Below the pieces are notes generated by a model. It saw only the letters and a list, made by a program, of their open reading frames with translations. It ran no database searches and was not told where the DNA came from. The position numbers were made by a program, and so were the translations under genes. A stretch of 64,000 bases of DNA from Minicystis rosea (GTDB lineage: Bacteria; Myxococcota_A; Polyangia; Polyangiales; Polyangiaceae), in the NCBI GenBank assembly GCA_001931535.1, contig CP016211.1, positions 12,012,377 through 12,076,376 of the forward strand, in the 5' to 3' direction. Position 1 is the stretch's first letter; each line of letters opens with the position of its first letter. Below are positions 1-10,640 of this stretch, piece after piece.

Positions 1-105
1 CGCGACGCGGCCCTCCGCGATCCTCGCGAGAACCCGCTCCGTCCCGGCGCTGCGCCGACGGGCGCCCCCCTGCCGGAGCCGCCGCACCGCGGGATCTTCC
101 GCGCG

Positions 106-1449
106 GTGCAGACCGCGGCGGCGCTCGCGATCGTGGCGGTCGCCGGGCTCGTCGGGACCACCAGCAGCGTCGGCTGCGGCAGCGACGAGTTCTGCGTCGG
201 CGGCTTCGTGCGCGAGGCGCCGAACGGCGACAACCCCGGCGTGTGCGAGGGCAAGTGCTCCGCGTCGGCGTGCGGCGCCTCCAACGTCTGCGTCGACAAC
301 CACTGCGCGCTCACCTGCACGTCGCACCTCGACTGCAACCCGCTGACGCAGGACTGCGCGCCCGCGAAGGAAGACGACAGCAAGAAGGACGTCGCCACCT
401 GCCAGAGCACGGGCAAGGGCACGATCGGCATCAAGTGCCCGTTCGGCATCGAGTGCAAGCGCACCTATATCTGCCCCGACGGTCAGGCCTGCGATCCCAA
501 GGCGGCCACGAACCCGTGCGCGGCGGCCGATTGCAAGGTGGCGGCCCCCGGCGCGTACGCCTGCCCCGACGGCAAGGCGTGCGATCCCGACTGCACCGGA
601 TCGGATTGCGCGTGCGCCGCCGATCAGTGCAAGGAGCTCACCTGCCGCACCAGCGGCGTCGGTGACACGGATGCCTTCTGCACGATGAAGGACTGCCACG
701 ACGACGGCGAATGCCCGGGCGGCTTCTACTGCGCGAAGATCCGCGATCCGCACGAGATCTGCGGGACGGACAAGGGCAACAGCGACTTCTGCGGGACGAC
801 CACCGAGCCGTGCGTCGACCCCGCGCAGAACGCGACGACCGGCGCCACGTACACGGAGGGCACGTTCTGCGCGGTCCGCAACGAGTGCCGCCCGCGCAAG
901 CAGTGCGCGCCGTGCGAGACCGATCTCGACTGCTCGCTCAACGCCGGCCAGCACTGCACGACGATGCCGAAGGACGGCACCAAGTCGTGCACCCGCGACT
1001 GCACCACCGACGCGGACTGCGAGGGCAGCTTCACCTGCACGAACGGCGCGTGCATCCCGCGCTTCGGTACGTGCGTGGGCGGCGGCAACTACTGCGAGCC
1101 GTGCCGCAACGATCTCGACTGCACCGGCAACAACGCGTGCGTCTCGTACGGCGGCTCGGAGCGCATGTGCATCGACGTGTCGGCGTCGCAGGCGTGCACC
1201 TCCGACAACGACTGCCCCACCGGTCCCGATGGCCGGCACATGCTCTGCGGCGACGAGGACCTCGGCCTCGCGACCAACGATCCGCGCTACCACAAGTGCG
1301 TCATCCCGCCGCTCAACGAGGGCGCGGGCCGCGTGAGCTGCTGGTGCTCGAACCCGGGCACCGCTTGCTACAAGAAGGAAGACTGCTGCAGCGGGAAGTG
1401 CATCGGCGCCGTCGTGTCGGCGATGATCCCCGGCGAGTGCAAGCCGTGA
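106..1449 (+). CDS. Cys-rich secreted protein, probable lipoprotein (5' end uncertain)
   Basis: This is a 447-residue Cys-rich protein with no recognised enzyme domain. After a hydrophobic segment (residues 3-22) comes a Cys in a VGCGS context, compatible with a lipobox. The remainder is dozens of short Cys-containing modules such as CxxDxDC and CPDGxxCDP, the style of myxobacterial Cys-rich exported proteins. The GTG used here leaves no basic n-region. The same frame is open to base 1 and places His-Arg and Phe-Arg just before the hydrophobic stretch, so the true start may lie left of the window. Function is unknown; a cell-surface or periplasmic role is inferred only from the signal-like N-terminus and Cys content. 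Confidence 0.75.
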   Translation: MQTAAALAIVAVAGLVGTTSSVGCGSDEFCVGGFVREAPNGDNPGVCEGKCSASACGASNVCVDNHCALTCTSHLDCNPLTQDCAPAKEDDSKKDVATCQSTGKGTIGIKCPFGIECKRTYICPDGQACDPKAATNPCAAADCKVAAPGAYACPDGKACDPDCTGSDCACAADQCKELTCRTSGVGDTDAFCTMKDCHDDGECPGGFYCAKIRDPHEICGTDKGNSDFCGTTTEPCVDPAQNATTGATYTEGTFCAVRNECRPRKQCAPCETDLDCSLNAGQHCTTMPKDGTKSCTRDCTTDADCEGSFTCTNGACIPRFGTCVGGGNYCEPCRNDLDCTGNNACVSYGGSERMCIDVSASQACTSDNDCPTGPDGRHMLCGDEDLGLATNDPRYHKCVIPPLNEGAGRVSCWCSNPGTACYKKEDCCSGKCIGAVVSAMIPGECKP

Positions 1450-1553
1450 TTCCCTCCGCGGGCGCGGGCTTCTCGCTCGCGCCCGCCTTCACCGCTCACC
1501 ATCCACCAGCACGTGAGCCCGTGCGCTCGTCGTCACCCTGCAGAGGGCGTTTG

Positions 1554-1584
1554 TGTTGACGGGCCCTGCCGTCGGCTCTAACTG
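1554..1584 (+). promoter_or_regulatory. possible promoter of the Mrp gene
   Basis: TTGACG at 1556-1561 is followed 15 bases later by TCTAAC at 1577-1582, about 15 bases before the ATG. It resembles a housekeeping sigma-70 promoter, but the spacing is short and the -10 match is partial. The short leader would leave little room for a ribosome-binding site, and none is obvious. Confidence 0.3.
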
Positions 1585-1597
1585 AGCCCGCGCCGTC

Positions 1598-2710
1598 ATG
1601 TCCATCACCGTCGAATCCATTCACGCCGCGCTCGCCAAAGTCGTCGATCCCGAGCTCGGCCGGTCGCTCACCGACGTCGGGGTCGTCGCGGACGTCGCGG
1701 TGGAAGCGGGCGATGCCGCGCGCGTCTCGCTCATGCTCCCCATTCCGGGCAAGGGCTACCGCGCGCGCATCGAGGCCGCCGTGACCGAGGCCGCGCGCGC
1801 CGCCGGCGCGAAGTCGGTGAGCTTCACGGCGGAGATGGCGATCCCGACGCGCAACATCCTGTCGGACGATCCCTGCCCCGGCGTGAAGAACATCGTCCTC
1901 GTGATGAGCGGCAAGGGCGGCGTGGGGAAGAGCACGGTCGCCACGAACCTCACGCTCGCGACCGCTCGCCTGGGCGCGCGCGTGGGCCTGCTCGACGCGG
2001 ACATGTACGGGCCGAGCATCCCCACCATGCTGGGCGTGAGCGGGCGGCCGACGTCGGCCGACGGGCAGAAGTTCATGCCGCTCGAGCGCTTCGGCGTGGC
2101 GCTCATGTCGATCGGCTTCCTCCTCGAGGACGCGCGCTCGGCGGTCGTGTGGCGCGGGCCGATGCTGCAGAACGCGCTGCTCCAGTTCCTCCGCGACGTG
2201 GAGTGGGGCGAGCTCGATTACCTGTTCCTCGATCTGCCGCCGGGCACGGGCGACATCACGCTCACCATCTCGCAGAAGCTGCGGACGACGGGCGCGATCA
2301 TCGTGACCACGCCGCAGGAGGTCGCCCTGCAGGACGTCTACAAGTCCGTGTCGATGGCGCAGAAGGTCGGGATCCCGCTCCTCGGTGTGGTGGAGAACGA
2401 GAGCTACTTCATCTGCGACGGCTGCGAGAAGAAGCACCACCTCTTCGGATCCGGCGGCGGGCAGAAGATCGCGGAGTTCGCGGACGCGCCGCTCCTCGGG
2501 CAGATCCCGATCGATCCGGCCATCCGCGAGTGGGGCGACGCGGGCACGCCGATCGTGCAGGCCGCGCCGGAGAGCGGCGTGGGGCAGGCGTTCTCGGCGG
2601 TGGCCGAGCGGCTCCTCGGCCGGGTGTCGGCGCACGATCTGGGGCGGAGCGGGAGCCTCAAGATCGATCGGTCGGGCGGGACCCAGCGGCACCTGCCCAT
2701 CTTCCGTTGA
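1598..2710 (+). CDS. mrp: Mrp/NBP35-family iron-sulfur carrier ATPase
   Basis: This 370-residue protein is a Mrp/ApbC family P-loop ATPase, which binds and transfers Fe-S clusters to apoproteins in the cytosol. Residues 1-80 form a DUF59/MIP18-like domain. The deviant Walker A SGKGGVGKST is at 104-113, with LLDADMYGPS (131-140) and DLPPGTGD (212-219) following. A CxxC pair (C273, C276, in ICDGC) is the expected bridging-cluster ligand at the dimer interface. Length and domain order match the usual DUF59-Mrp form. It stands alone between the Cys-rich gene and the S1 protein. The last residues after about 350 are not conserved in pattern. Identification is firm; the client proteins cannot be told from sequence. 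Confidence 0.95.
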   Translation: MSITVESIHAALAKVVDPELGRSLTDVGVVADVAVEAGDAARVSLMLPIPGKGYRARIEAAVTEAARAAGAKSVSFTAEMAIPTRNILSDDPCPGVKNIVLVMSGKGGVGKSTVATNLTLATARLGARVGLLDADMYGPSIPTMLGVSGRPTSADGQKFMPLERFGVALMSIGFLLEDARSAVVWRGPMLQNALLQFLRDVEWGELDYLFLDLPPGTGDITLTISQKLRTTGAIIVTTPQEVALQDVYKSVSMAQKVGIPLLGVVENESYFICDGCEKKHHLFGSGGGQKIAEFADAPLLGQIPIDPAIREWGDAGTPIVQAAPESGVGQAFSAVAERLLGRVSAHDLGRSGSLKIDRSGGTQRHLPIFR

Positions 2711-3032
2711 CGGCGTCACCCGCCTCGCAGACCCCGGTCGAGCGGGGAATTCGCGGCGATTTTGCGGGAAAACGTCCGGGCCTCGGCGACCTTCGCGGGC
2801 GCGTGTCGCTCGATTGTCACGCACCGATCCGAGAGAGCGGGCGCGGGCATGGCGAGGGAATGCGCTCTGGGCGTGCTTTAGGGCCTCGCAGGTTCGGGCG
2901 ACCTGGGATAAGGTTTGCGGCCCCGACAGGCCGGACGATCATGCGGTCGACGATCGAAGACGAGCCCGCGCACATGCGGTGCACGCTTCGAGAGGAGATC
3001 GCGGAGACGTGCGCGGCGGCGCACGAGACGCG
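2711..3032. other. intergenic region upstream of the S1-domain gene
   Basis: This 322-base stretch has no convincing gene, although reading frames run through it because of the high GC. It presumably carries the promoter of the S1-domain gene. GATAAGGT near 2908 is the only A/T-rich -10-like hexamer I see, and no -35 partner is clear. Confidence 0.4.
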
Positions 3033-4934
3033 ATGAACACGGACGAGACCACCACGAATCAGTCGGAGGCGACGCCTCCGGAGCGCTCTGAGTCACAAGG
3101 CTCGCAACCCGAGCAGGGCTCGCACTCGCAGCCCGAGCAGGGGAACGACGCTTCCACCACGCCCGCGGTCGAGGCTCAGCCCGATCCCGCGCCGCCTCAG
3201 CGCGCGCGGGAGGAGTCGGAAGAGCCCGGCGACGACATCGGCAACCGCGTGGCCGGCGGAGGGGTGCCCGACGACATCGGGAACCGTCTCCCCGGCGCCG
3301 GCAGGCCGCATGGCGCGCAGGCCACCGGCGACGCGCCCGCGAAGAAGCGCCGCCGTCGCCGCCGCAAGAAGGGCCCGCCCGGTGCCGAAGGCGCCGTCGC
3401 TCAGGCGGAGGGCGCCGAGGGCGCCGAAGGCGAGGAGCACGAGGGCGAAGAGGGCGAGGAGCACGCCGAGGGCGAGGCTCACGCCGAGGGCGAGGAAGGC
3501 GCGGAGGGCGAAGGCGGCGAGAAGAAGAAGCGCCGCGGCAAGCCCGGTCCGGCGGCCGATCGCGATCGGCCCGCCTTCAGCATCGGCGAGGAGGTCTTCG
3601 GCAAGGTCAGCAAGGTGACCGAGACCGCCGTGTGGATCGACATCGCCGGCAAGGCGACGGGCCTCTTCGATCGGCGCGAGCTGGTCGACGAGGAGCCGCC
3701 GGTCGAGGGTGATCAGTTCATCGCCACCGTCGCCAGCACCGGCGTCCGCGGCGGGATGCTGATGCTCTCGCGCCTCCCGATCATCCTCGAGGAGACGAAG
3801 AAGGCGCTCGAGGCGGCATCGCAGAGCGGCGAGGCCGTGATGGGCTTCGTCACCGGCGCGGTGAAGGGCGGCCTCGAGGTCGACCTCGGCGGCCTGCGCG
3901 CCTTCGCGCCGGCGTCGCACGTCGATCTGCGCCACGGCGCGGACCTCAACTACCTCGTCGGCCAGCACCTCGACTTCGTCGTCACGCAGTACGCGAAGAA
4001 GGGTCGTGACATCGTCGTCTCGCGGAAGAAGTTCCTCGAGGAGGAGTCGAAGAAGCTTCGTGCCGAGGCGCTCGCCAAGGTCGAGGCGGGCAGCGTGCAC
4101 AAGGGCATCGTGCGCAAGGTCGTGCAGTGGGGCGCGTTCATCGCGCTGCCCGACGCCGGCGGCGTCGAGGGCCTCGTGCACATGACCGAGGCGAGCCACG
4201 ATCGCGGCGCGCGCCTCTCCGACATCTTCAAGCAGGGCGCCGAGATCGAGGTCAAGGTCCTCAAGATCGACGACAAGGGCAAGCTCTGGCTCTCGCGCAA
4301 GGCGCTCGTCGCCGACCCGTGGGACACGGTGAAGGACAAGTACCCGGTCGGCTCCCGCCACAAGGGCAAGGTCGCGCGCCTCCAGCCGTTCGGCGCGTTC
4401 ATCGAGCTCGAGAGCGGGATCGACGGCCTCGTCCACACCGCGGATCTCTCGCTCAAGCCCATCAACCACCCGGAGGAGGTGGTGAAGGTCGGCGAGGAGA
4501 TCGAGGTCATCGTCGCGAGCTGCGATCCGGGCGCGCACAAGATCGGCCTCCACCCCGCGCCGCCCCCCGGCGAGGAGGCGGAGCCCCGCCAGCGCGTCGC
4601 GCCGCACAAGATCGTCAAGGTCGCGGTCGCCCAGATCACCGAGGGCGGCTTGGTGGTGCGCATCCTCGGCGCCACCGGTCGTTCGTCGCGCGGCTTCATC
4701 CCCGCCGGCCACACCGGCACGCCGCGTGGCACGGACCTCCGCAAGGAGTTCCCCGTGGGCACGCAGCTCGAAGCCAAGGTCATCGAGATCGATCCCCGCC
4801 GCGGCGAGGCGAAGCTCTCCATCCGCGCCGTCAAGGAGGACGCGGAGAAGCACGCCTACCAGCAGTACCGCGCCGGCGTCGCCCGCGAAGCCAAGTTCGG
4901 CACCTTCGCCGACCTCATGAAGAAGAGCAGCTAG
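3033..4934 (+). CDS. multi-S1-domain RNA-binding protein (ribosomal protein S1-like)
   Basis: This 633-residue protein carries a low-complexity N-terminal third and then S1-type OB folds. Five S1-like segments begin near residues 183, 260, 350, 434 and 520. Segments three and four are the most canonical, with GAFIALPDAGGVEGLVHMTE and GAFIELESGIDGLVH. Such proteins bind single-stranded RNA, as in ribosomal protein S1. The N-terminus has two DDIGNR copies, a KKRRRRRRKKG basic patch and a Glu/His/Gly-rich acidic tract. I start at the ATG at 3033 because upstream in-frame sequence overlaps mrp and is not protein-like. The final residues AYQQYRAG/FGTFADLMKK are a typical S1 tail. Whether this is the essential S1 or an accessory paralogue cannot be decided here. 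Confidence 0.88.
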   Translation: MNTDETTTNQSEATPPERSESQGSQPEQGSHSQPEQGNDASTTPAVEAQPDPAPPQRAREESEEPGDDIGNRVAGGGVPDDIGNRLPGAGRPHGAQATGDAPAKKRRRRRRKKGPPGAEGAVAQAEGAEGAEGEEHEGEEGEEHAEGEAHAEGEEGAEGEGGEKKKRRGKPGPAADRDRPAFSIGEEVFGKVSKVTETAVWIDIAGKATGLFDRRELVDEEPPVEGDQFIATVASTGVRGGMLMLSRLPIILEETKKALEAASQSGEAVMGFVTGAVKGGLEVDLGGLRAFAPASHVDLRHGADLNYLVGQHLDFVVTQYAKKGRDIVVSRKKFLEEESKKLRAEALAKVEAGSVHKGIVRKVVQWGAFIALPDAGGVEGLVHMTEASHDRGARLSDIFKQGAEIEVKVLKIDDKGKLWLSRKALVADPWDTVKDKYPVGSRHKGKVARLQPFGAFIELESGIDGLVHTADLSLKPINHPEEVVKVGEEIEVIVASCDPGAHKIGLHPAPPPGEEAEPRQRVAPHKIVKVAVAQITEGGLVVRILGATGRSSRGFIPAGHTGTPRGTDLRKEFPVGTQLEAKVIEIDPRRGEAKLSIRAVKEDAEKHAYQQYRAGVAREAKFGTFADLMKKSS

Positions 4935-4956
4935 CCAAAAGGCTGGCCGTCGCAAA

Positions 4957-4999
4957 ACCGCGATCGTCGAGCAAGCCTCGGCGGTCGCGGTTCTGCTTT
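4957..4999 (+). terminator. hairpin 1 after the S1-domain gene
   Basis: The arm at 4957-4972 (AACCGCGATCGTCGAG) pairs with 4978-4993 with two mismatches, and CTGCTTTG follows. It lies 23 bases past the stop codon. It is a probable intrinsic terminator, though the T-tract is weak. Confidence 0.6.
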
Positions 5000-5005
5000 G
5001 TGGTC

Positions 5006-5040
5006 CGCGATCGTCGAGCTCGACGGTCGCGGTTGTGCTT
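5006..5040 (+). terminator. hairpin 2, near-copy of hairpin 1
   Basis: CCGCGATCGTCGAG at 5006-5019 abuts its inverted copy at 5020-5033 with one mismatch, followed by TTGTGCTTTG. CGATCGTCGAG recurs at 4962, 5009 and 5051, so the hairpin is itself a tandemly duplicated unit with the third copy reduced to one arm. Confidence 0.55.
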
Positions 5041-5067
5041 TGTCTGCTCGCGATCGTCGAGAAGGTC

Positions 5068-5341
5068 GATCACGTCGTGATCCGGTCCCGCTCGCCCTTC
5101 GACTGGCCCATTCACGTCGCGATCCAGCTCGCTCCGTCCTTCGGGCGCCCAAACACGACGTGATCTGGTCCCGCTCGCCCTTCGACCGGCCCAAACACGA
5201 CGTGATCCGGCTCGCTCGGTCCTTCGAGCGGCCCAATCACGTCGTGATCCGCTCCCGCCCATCCTTCGACCGACCCATTCACGCCGTGTTTCGCCGGCGC
5301 TCGCGCCTCGAGGACCCGTTTCACGTCGTGCCGCGGTTGCC
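5068..5341. repeat. 42-bp-period tandem array A (6 full units plus a partial)
   Basis: The core CACG(A/T)CGTG recurs at 5071, 5113, 5154, 5196, 5238, 5280 and 5322, giving steps of 42, 41, 42, 42, 42 and 42. Each unit continues with GATCCGG-like sequence and ends CCTTCGANCGGCCCA. The core is an imperfect palindrome, ATCACG/CGTGAT around one base. There are no spacers, so it is not CRISPR. The array fills the gap between the S1 gene and the HAF-repeat gene. Forty-two bases equals four helical turns, so all cores face the same side of the DNA. Confidence 0.85.
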
Positions 5342-5525
5342 GAAGCAACGGCAGCCGCGACCGCCGGGGAGCGGGTCACCGCCACGCACGTCGAGCCTTC
5401 CGTGGTGCGCGGCGTGTTGCCGGTGGCGCGCGGGGCGCGACCACGTCGCCGCGCGCTGCGTGACGTTCAGGTGACGACGCGCGGCGAAGGTTGACCACAA
5501 CGTCGCGAAACGGCAGGCAAATAGG

Positions 5526-6974
5526 ATGCGTTCCTTCTCGCTCTCCGCGGGCCTCGCGGCCCTCTGTCTCGCATCCACCGCGCATGCCGCGGGTTTCCAG
5601 ATCGTGACGCCGCCCGATGACGGCGCCACGTACGCGCTCGGCGTGAGCGGCGACGGGCAGGTCCTCGTCGGACAGCTCAGCTCGGGGGGTAACGTCACCG
5701 CGCTTCGCTACACCGTCACCGAGGGCATGACCGATCTCGGCGACATCCCCGGCGGCAGCGTCTTCGCCTCCGCGACGGCGGCGAGCTTCGATGGCTCCGT
5801 GATCGTCGGCGTCTCCGATGCTGCGAGCACGGTCAATGTCAGTGGCACGGCGCAGGTCGCCTTCCGTTGGACGAAGGAGACAGGCTTCGTCGAGCTCGGC
5901 GATCTGCCCGGCGGTACGGCCATGGCCTTCGCGCAGGGCGTGTCGGCGGATGGATTGATCGTCGCCGGCGCGAGCTACCCCGCGACCGACGACTTCGAGG
6001 CGTGCCGCTGGGAGCTGGGGCAGTCGGTGAAGTCGCTCGGCTCGTTCCCTTCGCTCACGCCGCGCGGCGCGGCGTACGGCGTGAGCAAGGACGGCGACGT
6101 GATCGTCGGCCAGAGCCTGCACAAGCTCGACGACGGCGAGAACAACCGCGCCTTCCGCTGGACGCCGGCGCTCGGCCTGGTCGACATCGGCGACCTACCC
6201 GGCGGCACGACCTACGCGACGGCCACCGGCGTCTCGGCCGACGGGCTCGTCGTCGTGGGCTCGTCGTCGTCGGTGAGCTCCGGCGACGATTACCTCGAAG
6301 CCTTCCGCTACGTGGAAGGCGTCGGCATGAAGGGCCTCGGCGATCTCCCGGGCGGCCCGTTCGGCAGCGAAGCGCTCGCCGTGAACGGCGACGGCAGCGT
6401 GGTCGTCGGCCGCAGCATCATCGATCTCGACGAGAACGAGGCCGCCTTCTACTGGACCGAGAACGGCGGCATGCAGCGCCTCTCGGACGTCGCGGCCGCC
6501 GCCGGGATCGATCTCGGCGGCGCCGAGCTCCGCCAAGCCACCGGCGTCAGCGCCGACGGCCTCGTCGTCGTGGGCATCGCCCTCATCCCCAAGGGCATCG
6601 CCGCCTTCCGTCTCGATCTCACCGGCACCACGAGCTCGAGCTCGAGCTCCAGCAGCGGCACGGGCGGCACGGGTGGCAGCACGAGCTCGAGCACCGGCAC
6701 CGGCGGCACGGGCGGGAGCGGCGGCAGCGCGAGCTCGAGCACGGGCGGCACCGGCGGCGCCACGAGCAGCACGACCAGCAGCGGCACCACCAGCAGCACG
6801 AGCACCGGCGTCGGCGGCGCAGGCGGCGGCGGTGGCGCGGGCGGCGAAAGCCCCGCGTCGAGCGGCGACTGCGGTTGCCGCACGGGCTCCACGGCGCCGA
6901 GCGACGTGAGCATGGGCATGGCAGCGTTCGCAGCGCTCGCGATCGCACGCCGCCGCAAGCGCACGGCCCGCTGA
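5526..6974 (+). CDS. HAF-repeat extracellular protein with MYXO-CTERM-like tail
   Basis: This 482-residue exported protein has a signal peptide (MRSFSLSAGLAALCLASTAHAAG) cut near AHA. It is built of about seven tandem repeats of the HAF extracellular type, recognisable by GDLPGG...A.GVS.DG.VVVG and AFRWT. These repeats are predicted to form beta-propeller-like blades. Residues 365-440 are a Ser/Thr/Gly linker. The end, CGCRTG, a hydrophobic helix and RRRKR, is a MYXO-CTERM-like sorting tail, which in myxobacteria is thought to direct surface anchoring. It probably decorates the outer membrane; ligand and role are unknown. The coding DNA of the linker is highly repetitive. Confidence 0.88.
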   Translation: MRSFSLSAGLAALCLASTAHAAGFQIVTPPDDGATYALGVSGDGQVLVGQLSSGGNVTALRYTVTEGMTDLGDIPGGSVFASATAASFDGSVIVGVSDAASTVNVSGTAQVAFRWTKETGFVELGDLPGGTAMAFAQGVSADGLIVAGASYPATDDFEACRWELGQSVKSLGSFPSLTPRGAAYGVSKDGDVIVGQSLHKLDDGENNRAFRWTPALGLVDIGDLPGGTTYATATGVSADGLVVVGSSSSVSSGDDYLEAFRYVEGVGMKGLGDLPGGPFGSEALAVNGDGSVVVGRSIIDLDENEAAFYWTENGGMQRLSDVAAAAGIDLGGAELRQATGVSADGLVVVGIALIPKGIAAFRLDLTGTTSSSSSSSSGTGGTGGSTSSSTGTGGTGGSGGSASSSTGGTGGATSSTTSSGTTSSTSTGVGGAGGGGGAGGESPASSGDCGCRTGSTAPSDVSMGMAAFAALAIARRRKRTAR

Positions 6975-7046
6975 AAGAGCGCGCGGGCGATCGGCGCGCG
7001 CCTTCGCTCCCTGAACGATCACCTTTCCGCGGCGCATCGCCGAGCT

Positions 7047-7160
7047 CGAACACGAAGCCACGAAGCCGTAGGGCACGAGAGAATCATTCTCTCCCGCCTT
7101 TTTGCGCCTTTGCGCCTTTGCGACTTTGCGTTCCTTCTCCCTCTCCCTTCCCGTTCCCTC
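7047..7160. repeat. octamer-repeat element, copy 1
   Basis: A short ACGAAGCC direct repeat and the hairpin GAGAGAATCATTCTCTC (7076-7092) precede GCGCCTTT repeated with period 8 (about 7103-7130). A pyrimidine tract CTTCTCCCTCTCCC follows. The same pattern, more complete, recurs at 31063-31280. It lies between the HAF-repeat gene and the SDR gene and codes for nothing. Confidence 0.75.
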
Positions 7161-7240
7161 TCCCTCCGGCAAGCGCTCGCACCGCAATCTGCCAACCGGA
7201 CCCCGCGACGGCGTATCTTGGGCCCGGAAGGGTGGGACGC

Positions 7241-7876
7241 ATGAAGATCCTCGTCATCGGTGCTTCGCAGGGCACGGGCGCGCTCGCGGTGGAGGCGGCG
7301 CTCGCGCGTGGTCACGCGGTCACCGCGTTCGCACGGAGCCCGCAGAAGCTCACGATCGAGCACCCCAAGCTGAGCAAGGTGCGCGGCGACTTCCACGATC
7401 GCGAGAGCGTCGAGGCCGCCGTGCGCGGGCACGACGCCGTCATCATCACCGCGTCGGCCACCTCGCTCGCGGGCTTCAAGGAGAACCCGCACTACTTCTC
7501 GGCGGGCACGGCCCACGTGATCGAAGCGATGAAGGCCAACGACGTGCAGAGGCTCGTGGTGCTGAGCGCGCTCGGCACCGGCGAGAGCCGCAAGCTCGCG
7601 GGCTTCGTCATGCGCAAGCTGCTCATCGGCTTCATCCTCGCGCTCCCTTTCGCCGATCACGAGCGCCAAGAGCAGATGACGCGCGAGAGCGGCCTCGACT
7701 GGGTGATCGCGCGCCCCGGCCGCCTCACCGGCGGCCCCGCCAAGAAGCGCTACGTGAAGAAGACCGCCATCGAGCCCGTGCCCTCGTCCATCTCGCGCGC
7801 CGACGTCGCCGACTTCTTGGTCGAAGCCGCCGAGAGCGACACCTGGGTGCGGCAGGCCGTGCAGATCGGGGGCTGA
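7241..7876 (+). CDS. NAD(P)-binding atypical SDR, NmrA-like
   Basis: This is a 211-residue cytosolic NAD(P)-binding protein of the atypical short-chain dehydrogenase group (NAD(P)H-binding, NmrA/SDR_a5-like). The dinucleotide motif IGASQGTG lies at residues 6-13. FARSPQKL follows the second strand, as expected for NADP ribose-phosphate binding. HDAVIITASATS marks the fourth strand, and DWVIARPGRLTGG is the family's C-terminal signature. The canonical YxxxK catalytic pair of classical SDRs is not apparent, so it may be a redox sensor or an isomerase/epimerase-like enzyme rather than a dehydrogenase. It is short (about 210 residues), which is normal for this subgroup. The ATG is 10 bases after a GGAAGGG-like site. 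Confidence 0.85.
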   Translation: MKILVIGASQGTGALAVEAALARGHAVTAFARSPQKLTIEHPKLSKVRGDFHDRESVEAAVRGHDAVIITASATSLAGFKENPHYFSAGTAHVIEAMKANDVQRLVVLSALGTGESRKLAGFVMRKLLIGFILALPFADHERQEQMTRESGLDWVIARPGRLTGGPAKKRYVKKTAIEPVPSSISRADVADFLVEAAESDTWVRQAVQIGG

Positions 7877-7934
7877 GGATCGCAGCAGCGCGCGCCGTCT
7901 ATCGATGCGGCGACCCGCGCGGTAGCATGGGCGG

Positions 7935-8183
7935 ATGTCGGTCTACCGAGGATCGGTGTGCCCCGACTGCGGGGGCGAAGGGCGGATCGCGAAGTGCACC
8001 GAGTGCGCCGGCGTCGGGACGCTGCCGTGCGACGTGTGCGGCGGGCGCGGGCTGCGCATGGTCGGGCAGGCGAAGATGGTGCCGTGCGTGTGCAACAACG
8101 GCTACTTCGCGTGCGCGATGTGCAGCGGGGGCACGGGCGCGTGCGGTCGCTGCGCGGGCAGCGGGATGCTGGAGGGCGTGTAG
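7935..8183 (+). CDS. small DnaJ-type Cys-rich zinc-finger protein
   Basis: This 82-residue protein is almost entirely CxxCxGxG-type repeats: CPDCGGEG, CTECAGVG, CDVCGGRG, CVCNNG, CAMCSGGTG and CGRCAGSG. These resemble the central zinc-binding region of DnaJ, but the J domain and C-terminal substrate domains are absent. Two zinc sites are likely. It is plausible as a small chaperone-like or protein-disulfide-related adaptor, but no function can be assigned. It converges on the permease gene, whose stop codon directly abuts its own. The ATG is weakly supported by an upstream GGGCGG. Confidence 0.75.
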   Translation: MSVYRGSVCPDCGGEGRIAKCTECAGVGTLPCDVCGGRGLRMVGQAKMVPCVCNNGYFACAMCSGGTGACGRCAGSGMLEGV

Positions 8184-9410
<1,227 letters not shown>

Positions 9411-9417
9411 CGCGGGG

Positions 9418-10638
<1,221 letters not shown>

Positions 10639-10640
10639 GG

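Noticed and set aside
2385..3032. N-terminal extension of the S1-domain gene into mrp
   Set aside because: Overlaps mrp in another frame and is Arg/Ser-rich without motifs; the ATG at 3033 gives a natural acidic N-terminus.
3093..4955. Antisense 620-codon frame over the S1 gene
   Set aside because: The sense strand carries S1 domains; the antisense product is low-complexity.
5322..5334. parS centromere site
   Set aside because: Only the GTTTCACG half matches; the symmetric half is missing and no parAB genes are near.
5068..5341. CRISPR-like array
   Set aside because: Units are contiguous with no unique spacers and only partly conserved; no cas genes in the window.
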